From a virus, in IMG/VR virus record IMGVR_UViG_3300009502_000123, positions 1 to 36,104 of that record: DNA of 36,104 nucleotides, one strand, 5' to 3'. Made by a program: the position numbers and the translations under genes. The notes beneath the pieces are model-generated. The model was not told the origin of the DNA. It ran no database searches and saw only the letters and a list, made by a program, of their open reading frames with translations. Positions 30,139 through 36,104 of the stretch are shown here, piece by piece. The first letter of the stretch is position 1. The number at the start of each line of letters is the position of its first letter.

Positions 30139-33100
30139 ATGCCAGGTTTATACGATTTTTCTTCTAATGCCAATGTGAGTGTGAGTAACACAACCGGTCT
30201 CTATATTGGGAGCGGTAATGTCAATGTGATCAACTCAGGTTACGGCAATGCACAAGTTGCTGCTTTCTTGCCAACATATCAAGGCAACATCAGCGCAGCA
30301 CACTATTTCTGGGCCAATGGACAACCATTCGCTCCTGGTGGATCTGGCACAATAACTCTGACCGGTAATGTCACTGGTTCGGGCTCGGGCTCTATCAATA
30401 CCATTATTGCCAACACAGGTGTAGCACCTGGCACCTATGGTAGTGATATCGCTATTCCCGTTGTCACTGTGGAAAAAGATGGTCGTGTGACCAGCATCAC
30501 AACTGTGATACCAAGTGGTGGCGGTGGTTATGGCAATGCCAATGTGGCAGCTTACTTGCCTACATACAATGGTCCAGTATTGGCCAGCACTTTAACTGCT
30601 ACCAGCATTACAACAACTGCCAACATCAAAACCTACGGTAATGTGATTGGTGTTGGTTTCCTATATCCCAACGGCGTCAGCATCTTGTCAGGTGTTACTG
30701 CCAACTATGGCAATGCCAATGTCACAGCCCTATTAGCAGGCACTGTGACAGTGGGCAACTTGATCACTGCCAATGGTATTTTCTGGACCAACGGTGCTCC
30801 TTACTCAACAGGTTCCAGTGGGCCCAACAACTATGGCAATGCCAATGTGGCAGCATACCTACCAACTTACACCGGTAGCTTGGGCAACAGCAGTGATATC
30901 ATTGCACTCTATGCTGATGTGGCAGGAGCCAATGCTGCACAGATCTCAGCCAACACAATACAAAGCAATCAGATCACAGCATTGCAAAGTGGACAGACAG
31001 CAGCCAATGCAGCACTTGGTGCATTTGAAACTTATGCCAATGCTACCTATGCAACACAATCAGCATTGAGTGGCTTTGAAACTTATGCCAACTTGACATA
31101 TAGTACTATTGCCAATGCAGCCACACTGCAAAGCGAAATCAATGCTATCAATGCCAATGTAACTGCCGGCAATGCAGCACTCAGCGCATTTGAGACTTAT
31201 GCCAATGCAACTTATGCAACACAGTCAGCATTGAGTGGCTTTGAAACTTATGCCAACTTGACCTACAGCACTATTGCCAACGCTGGCATATTGCAAAATG
31301 AGATCACAGGCGCCAACGCTGCTATCCAAACATTGAGTGCCAACATTGGTGGCTACTACACCTACGCCAATGCCACATACAGCACTATTGCCAATGCAGC
31401 AGTATTGCAAAGCGAAATCACAGCAGCCAATGCTGCTATTGTAACTGCCAACACAGCAATGAAAGCCTATGTTGATGCAACTGAAGCAACCATTACTGCG
31501 GCTTGGACTGCCAATGCTGCCACACAGCAAGGTCAGATCTATGCTATCCAGGCCAATGATGCAACATTTACAACACAGATATCTGCGTTGCAAGCCAACA
31601 CAGGCGTATTGCAAAATGAGATTACAGCAGCCAATGCTGCCATTCAAACTCTAAATGCCAATGTAGGCAGCTTCTATACCTATGCCAATGCTACCTATAG
31701 TACCATTGCCAATGCAGCAAGCCAAGAGAGTGAGATCACAAGTCTTCGTGCCAACATCACAGCAGCCAATAGCACAATACAAACATTGAGTGCCAATGTT
31801 GGTAGTTTCTATACCTATGCCAATGCTACTTACAGTACCATTGCCAATGCTGCGGTATTGCAAGGTGAAATCAACACAATCAATGCCAACATTGGTGCAT
31901 TTGAAACAGCAACAAACTTGAGCCTTGCTGGCGCTAATGCTGCCATTGCAGCAACCAATGCCAACATTGGCAGCTTCTACACATACGCAAATGCTACATA
32001 CAGCACAATCGCTAATGCGGCAAGTCAGCAATCACAGATCAATACTCTGATCAGTGAAGTCTATACCAATGCCAATGTGGCAGCATATTTGCCAACCTAT
32101 AATGGTTATATGGGTGGTACTGCTAACAATATCAATATCTACGAAACAGTTAGCAACAATCCTTATGCAAGTATAACAATGGTAGACAACTCGCTGACAG
32201 GCGGACAAAAACCATTTATCAATACTTCATTGCCAGGTGCTTTCCTAAATACTTTTTATGCAACACCATCCACATTTGGTAACAATCTTGGATACAGTGC
32301 ATTTTGTAATACCACTGGCAACACCATAATATCAGGTGGAGGTATCAGCGGAGTATGGATATCTACTGATGCTGGTCAGACCTGGACTGAAACATCACAA
32401 ACTACTGGAAACTTCTATACTTTCTATAACACAGGTAGTTCAATCCTGGCAACTGCAAAAGTAGGATCTAACACAGGTATCTATAGATCCACCGACGGCG
32501 GCAATAGCTGGACTTTGAGAGCTGCCAACTCAGTTATTAGCAGTGGCGAAACTGGTGGCTATTTTGCCACTCTAGCCAATGGACATATTTGGGCTGCTGG
32601 AGAAAACGGTGTCTGGAACTCATCTAATGATGGTATTACTTGGACACAGTTGGTTTCAACTCCAATGACCACAATATATCAGACCGGAAACTTAACTTTG
32701 TTAGGTGCCGCTCAGAATATATCAACAACAACTTCATACGGTATTTGGTACGCAGTCAATGGCGGCAGTATTACCCAGTCTAATGTCACATTGGGATCAT
32801 TTAATAGTTTTACCAATACAGGAACTCAACTGTTGGCCGTTGGTGGCGGTGATAGTCAACCACTTGGTTTGTATAAATCTACCAACAATGGAGTCAACTG
32901 GATCTATGATTCTAGATACAGTACTTTGATCAGTAGTCTAACCACTCTAAGCAGCGGTATAGTTTTGGCTGCTGGTTCAGACAGTGGCAACACTGATGTC
33001 TGGAGATCTTTAGACAACGGCAATACTTGGAATGTGGTTCCTGGTACAGCATTGGGTCAGTTTGGCTTTGAAAATCAGTTGATAGTTCCAATAAATGGCG

Positions 33101-36003
33101 GAACTACTCTGCTTGGCGGATGTGCTACTGACGGTAGTGGCAATGATTACATTATCAGATTGACAACACAACCAGTTGGTTTGTTCTGGAATGCCAACAC
33201 CACAACACTTAATGTGGCACAAGGTAATGTCAATGCAAACTACTTTACTGGTAACGGTTATTTCTTAACAGGTATTACAGGTGGCGGCTCAAGTTATGGC
33301 AATGCACAAGTTGCTGTCTACTTGCCAACTGATCCTACAATCATATCGATACAAGGTAATGTAACAGCAGCCAATACCAATATTCAAAACATAAGTGCAA
33401 ACTTGGGCAGCTTTGAAACTTATGCTGACAGCACCTATGCAACACAATATGCGTTGTCAAACTTTGAAACTTATGCCAACAGCGCCTATGCAACACAGTC
33501 TGGTTTGAATGCAGCCAATGCAAGCATCAGTAGTGTGTCTTCAGGTCTAAGCAGTTTTGAAACATACGCCAATGCAACTTATGCAACACAGTCTGCTTTG
33601 TCTAGCTATGAAGGCACTGTGTCAGCCACATACGCAACCATTGCAAGTCTAACTGGCTTTGAAACATACGCCAACAGCACCTATGCTACACAAACAGCAT
33701 TGAGTGCATTTGAGACCTATGCCAATGCTACATTTGGAACCAGCAACTATGGCAACAGCAATGTGGCAGCTTACTTGCCAACCTACAGCGGCAGCTTAAA
33801 CAACAGCAGCAGCATTGTGTCATTGAATGCCAATGTCACAGCAGCCAATGCAGCCATAGCAGCAACCAATGCAAACATTGGCGGTTTCTATACCTATGCC
33901 AACGCAACTTATGCAACAAAATCAGGATTGAATGCAGCCAATGCAAGCATCAGTAGTGTATCAACTAACCTAAGCAGCTTTGAAACTTATGCCAATGCAA
34001 CTTATGCAACACAAACTGGTCTAAGTGGCTTTGAAGGTTATGCTAATGCTACCTATGCTACACAGGCAGCATTGACTGCATTTGAAACATACGCCAATGC
34101 TACATTCAGCACAGGCGGCGGTAGCACATATGGCAATGCCAATGTGGCTGCTTATATGCCATCATACTTGCCAACATATTTGCCCAACTATGGCGGAGAC
34201 ATTGGCAACAGCACCGGCAACGCTAACTTTGATGTTGTCAATGCCACTACTCTAAATGGCACCATTGGTACAGCATCACAGACCAACATCACAGCAATCG
34301 ATGGTTATGCCAATGCCGGCGGCTTTACAGAAATACAAAACACAAGCCAAGTATACATTCACGCACCGCAAATAATATTGGGTGATACCAGTTACACACA
34401 GTTAACAGGTATCAATGGTTATTTGAACATTGTTGGCAATGAACCTAGTGGCGATTATGCAGGCAATGCCATTATTGCACAGAACGGCAGTATTGCAGTC
34501 AATCCAGGTTATTACTACTATGGTGATGGTAGCCAACTGGCCAACTTGCCTGTACAACCTGGTACATACAGCAATACCAATGTTGCTGCATACCTGGCTG
34601 GCAGTGTTACTGTTGGTAACATCAAGAGCGCAAATGGCTACTATTGGGCCAACGGTACACCTTATTCAACAGGTGGCGGATCAAGTGGCGTCAGCAGTAT
34701 CACAACAGGCACAGGTATTAGTGCCAATGCAAGCACAGGTGCTGTCACAATCACCAACACAGGCGTAACTGCCATTGTTGCTGGTTCAGGTATCACTGCC
34801 AATGCTGCAACTGGTGTTGTGTCAATCAGCGCAACAGGTGGAGGCGGTGGTAGTTCATTCACTGGCAACTTGTTGGGCAACACATTGGTTGATACTGTAA
34901 ATGGTCGAGTATTGGTCAATGCAAGTCCATATTCAGCTCCTGGTGCAGCAGCGTTCTACACTAACTTTAACCAAACTCCTGTTTATTCAAACGGTGTACT
35001 ACAACCTGTCACAGCACCAAGCGGCAGCAGCACTACACTTGCTTATGTGACCAATACCACATTAGAAACTGTGGCTAACCTTGCTATTCAGTCAAGCTAT
35101 CAGACCAGCACAACTCGTGCTCCAAGTAGTATAGTGAACTATACTCAAATGTGGCCCGTAACTGCCAACACAATGACATCAAGCGATCGCCCACAAGGTT
35201 ATCGTAATGTCACTGAAGTTATGTTGAACAATGTGACCTGGGGTGCCAACAGCACAACTACTCCAATGATTACTGGCGCAAGTGCGATTACTGTGGTCAA
35301 CGGCACAGGAACATTGTGGACTGTTGCTTCAGGCTTGTCACAAGTGATTGTGGCACCAAACGGATCAACACCTGGTTCGGGCAAAGTTGCCAACATTGCA
35401 TTTGCCACAGGGCATCACAGCGTTGTTCAATCAGTTGCAACATTTGGTTCTACACAGACAGCCAACATTACCTATGCTCGTGCATATGATGCACAGGTTG
35501 TTTTGGCCAACAACAACTTCAATGTGGTCAACGCTGTGGGTTTACATACTCCAAGTGGTTGGGCATCAGGCAGCACTGGTATTCAAAACCGATTTGCCTT
35601 GTTGAACGAAGACACTACCACCAATATCCAAACTGCTGGTAACATCACAATGACCAGCGGCAACAAGTTTGTTAACTTGACTGGTTATACAGAAACATTC
35701 TTTACTTACAGTGGTGGTGGCAATGTCAGCGGTGAGTTAACCATCAACTATAATGCGGGCACTGTTCAGTTTATTAACATCAATGGTGCTATTACTATTA
35801 ATGGTAGTGATCTAACCAATATGCCAGTGGGATCAAGTATTACATTGATCATTAACGGTGGCGGAGCTGCTTATACATTGACCAGCACAAGCGGTATTTT
35901 GTGGGCAGGCGGAAATAAACTATTGTCAACAGGTCAAGACATCATTAACATCTTTAATAGTGGTAGCAACTACTACGCAAGTATTGTGAATGGATATCAA
36001 TAA
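30139..36003 (+). CDS. Giant tail fibre with coiled-coil repeats and an Asp-box propeller insert
   Basis: 1954 residues with AAGGACGAG upstream. Residues 1 to about 280 contain several GNANVAAYLPTY units. About 290 to 640 and 1080 to 1330 are built of repeats such as FETYANATYATQSAL and STIANAA-LQSEI, which look like trimeric coiled-coil shaft. Residues about 690 to 1010 hold five Asp-box (BNR) motifs: STDAGQTW (742), STDGGNSW (784), SSNDGITW (828), STNNGVNW (914) and SLDNGNTW (957), as in sialidase-type beta-propellers. The C-terminal 250 residues are beta-rich (GYTETFFTYSGGGNVSGELT), a likely receptor-binding tip or trimerisation end. Its stop overlaps the start of the Gly-rich gene (TAATG). 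It surely recognises the host surface; whether the propeller is enzymatic cannot be told. Confidence 0.9.
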   Translation: MPGLYDFSSNANVSVSNTTGLYIGSGNVNVINSGYGNAQVAAFLPTYQGNISAAHYFWANGQPFAPGGSGTITLTGNVTGSGSGSINTIIANTGVAPGTYGSDIAIPVVTVEKDGRVTSITTVIPSGGGGYGNANVAAYLPTYNGPVLASTLTATSITTTANIKTYGNVIGVGFLYPNGVSILSGVTANYGNANVTALLAGTVTVGNLITANGIFWTNGAPYSTGSSGPNNYGNANVAAYLPTYTGSLGNSSDIIALYADVAGANAAQISANTIQSNQITALQSGQTAANAALGAFETYANATYATQSALSGFETYANLTYSTIANAATLQSEINAINANVTAGNAALSAFETYANATYATQSALSGFETYANLTYSTIANAGILQNEITGANAAIQTLSANIGGYYTYANATYSTIANAAVLQSEITAANAAIVTANTAMKAYVDATEATITAAWTANAATQQGQIYAIQANDATFTTQISALQANTGVLQNEITAANAAIQTLNANVGSFYTYANATYSTIANAASQESEITSLRANITAANSTIQTLSANVGSFYTYANATYSTIANAAVLQGEINTINANIGAFETATNLSLAGANAAIAATNANIGSFYTYANATYSTIANAASQQSQINTLISEVYTNANVAAYLPTYNGYMGGTANNINIYETVSNNPYASITMVDNSLTGGQKPFINTSLPGAFLNTFYATPSTFGNNLGYSAFCNTTGNTIISGGGISGVWISTDAGQTWTETSQTTGNFYTFYNTGSSILATAKVGSNTGIYRSTDGGNSWTLRAANSVISSGETGGYFATLANGHIWAAGENGVWNSSNDGITWTQLVSTPMTTIYQTGNLTLLGAAQNISTTTSYGIWYAVNGGSITQSNVTLGSFNSFTNTGTQLLAVGGGDSQPLGLYKSTNNGVNWIYDSRYSTLISSLTTLSSGIVLAAGSDSGNTDVWRSLDNGNTWNVVPGTALGQFGFENQLIVPINGGTTLLGGCATDGSGNDYIIRLTTQPVGLFWNANTTTLNVAQGNVNANYFTGNGYFLTGITGGGSSYGNAQVAVYLPTDPTIISIQGNVTAANTNIQNISANLGSFETYADSTYATQYALSNFETYANSAYATQSGLNAANASISSVSSGLSSFETYANATYATQSALSSYEGTVSATYATIASLTGFETYANSTYATQTALSAFETYANATFGTSNYGNSNVAAYLPTYSGSLNNSSSIVSLNANVTAANAAIAATNANIGGFYTYANATYATKSGLNAANASISSVSTNLSSFETYANATYATQTGLSGFEGYANATYATQAALTAFETYANATFSTGGGSTYGNANVAAYMPSYLPTYLPNYGGDIGNSTGNANFDVVNATTLNGTIGTASQTNITAIDGYANAGGFTEIQNTSQVYIHAPQIILGDTSYTQLTGINGYLNIVGNEPSGDYAGNAIIAQNGSIAVNPGYYYYGDGSQLANLPVQPGTYSNTNVAAYLAGSVTVGNIKSANGYYWANGTPYSTGGGSSGVSSITTGTGISANASTGAVTITNTGVTAIVAGSGITANAATGVVSISATGGGGGSSFTGNLLGNTLVDTVNGRVLVNASPYSAPGAAAFYTNFNQTPVYSNGVLQPVTAPSGSSTTLAYVTNTTLETVANLAIQSSYQTSTTRAPSSIVNYTQMWPVTANTMTSSDRPQGYRNVTEVMLNNVTWGANSTTTPMITGASAITVVNGTGTLWTVASGLSQVIVAPNGSTPGSGKVANIAFATGHHSVVQSVATFGSTQTANITYARAYDAQVVLANNNFNVVNAVGLHTPSGWASGSTGIQNRFALLNEDTTTNIQTAGNITMTSGNKFVNLTGYTETFFTYSGGGNVSGELTINYNAGTVQFININGAITINGSDLTNMPVGSSITLIINGGGAAYTLTSTSGILWAGGNKLLSTGQDIINIFNSGSNYYASIVNGYQ
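30223..34130 (+). repeat. Degenerate coding repeats of the fibre shaft
   Basis: Units reading TATGCCAATGC[A/T]AC[C/T]TA followed by GCAACACA or AGTACTATTGCCAATGC recur more than a dozen times, and GGCAATGCCAATGTGGCAGC recurs near 30530, 30835, 32065 and 34130. Repeats match at DNA level closely enough to allow recombination or assembly collapse. They code for the coiled-coil and hinge elements of the shaft. Confidence 0.85.
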
Positions 36004-36104
36004 TGTTAGGGGCAATGAGACAGAGTTGGTATGATGCCAACCCACAAGGTTATCTAATAGACTATTTCGTCATCGGTGGTGGTGGTGGTGGCGGTGGTGG
36101 TTGA
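36003..36104 (+). CDS. Glycine-rich tail protein, N-terminal part
   Basis: Starts in a TAATG overlap with the fibre stop. 33 residues (MLGAMRQSWYDANPQGYLID, then YFVIG and poly-Gly) are followed by a TGA that is the last codon of the window. Joining the right edge to base 1 continues the same frame into the Gly-rich sequence of the left edge, giving the usual family layout of a short start, 'Y-V-I-GGGG', then a long Gly-rich body. The TGA at the junction is probably a sequence or assembly error in a GGT repeat, because TGA ends other genes here. Confidence 0.65.
   Translation: MLGAMRQSWYDANPQGYLIDYFVIGGGGGGGGG

Noticed and set aside
32245-32256. CTAAATAC motif inside the fibre gene
   Set aside because: Coding sequence of the fibre (FLNTF) with no gene start nearby; chance match.
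31020-34130. Repeat array of the fibre as CRISPR or diversity-generating template
   Set aside because: Repeats are in frame, coding and variable; no reverse transcriptase, Cas gene or spacer structure present.
36102-36104. TGA read as a sense codon
   Set aside because: Genes at 12342, 16958, 18325, 21436 and 27368 use TGA as stop or as part of a stop/start overlap, so the standard bacterial code holds.

Overview
The window reads as an essentially complete, circularly permuted genome of a small tailed phage (podovirus-like, about 36.1 kb). The gene cut by the left edge resumes in the same frame at the right edge. The capsid and portal types resemble SU10/phiEco32-like podoviruses. Several small proteins have the look of families seen in uncultured aquatic phages: a GroES-like co-chaperonin, a Dps-like ferritin-fold protein, a KPQ-AIAY basic protein and a Gly-rich tail protein. 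There is no integrase, tRNA, CRISPR array or insertion sequence, and no host gene that would name the bacterium.

Layout. Late structural genes run rightward from about 17.65 kb through the right edge and on from base 1 to 11.04 kb. In order they are a terminase small-subunit candidate, a block of small basic or His-rich proteins, the large terminase, portal, scaffold candidate, SU10-type major capsid protein, a terminator, an adaptor candidate, a 1954-residue fibre with an Asp-box propeller insert, a Gly-rich tail protein, tail structural proteins, a set of ejection proteins (one with a lytic transglycosylase domain) and a Dps-like protein. A leftward operon (12.26 to 10.99 kb) encodes a GNAT-like protein, a Gln-rich small protein, the GroES-like protein and a 61-residue protein. 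Divergent from it are an HNH endonuclease gene, an iteron-bearing control region and a single polymerase-superfamily protein. Small unrecognised early genes follow, including an operon of four genes joined by near-identical start/stop cassettes (16.6 to 17.6 kb).

How it may work together. Two promoter classes are visible. Sigma70-like promoters stand before the polymerase (TTGATA/TATGAT) and the cassette operon (TTGCAC/TACAAT). A T4-late-like motif ([C/T]TAAATA or NATAAATA) precedes nearly every other transcription unit, including portal and capsid genes. At four genes this motif lies 4 to 9 bases before the ATG and no Shine-Dalgarno is present, which suggests leaderless mRNAs. No T7-type RNA polymerase of full size and no recognisable sigma factor is present, so the factor reading the motif is unknown.

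Replication seems to rest on one 524-residue protein with family A / single-subunit RNA polymerase palm motifs, preceded by three iteron-like repeats. No helicase, primase, holin or free endolysin could be recognised. A further oddity is a 49-residue basic protein whose N-terminus copies that of the major capsid protein.
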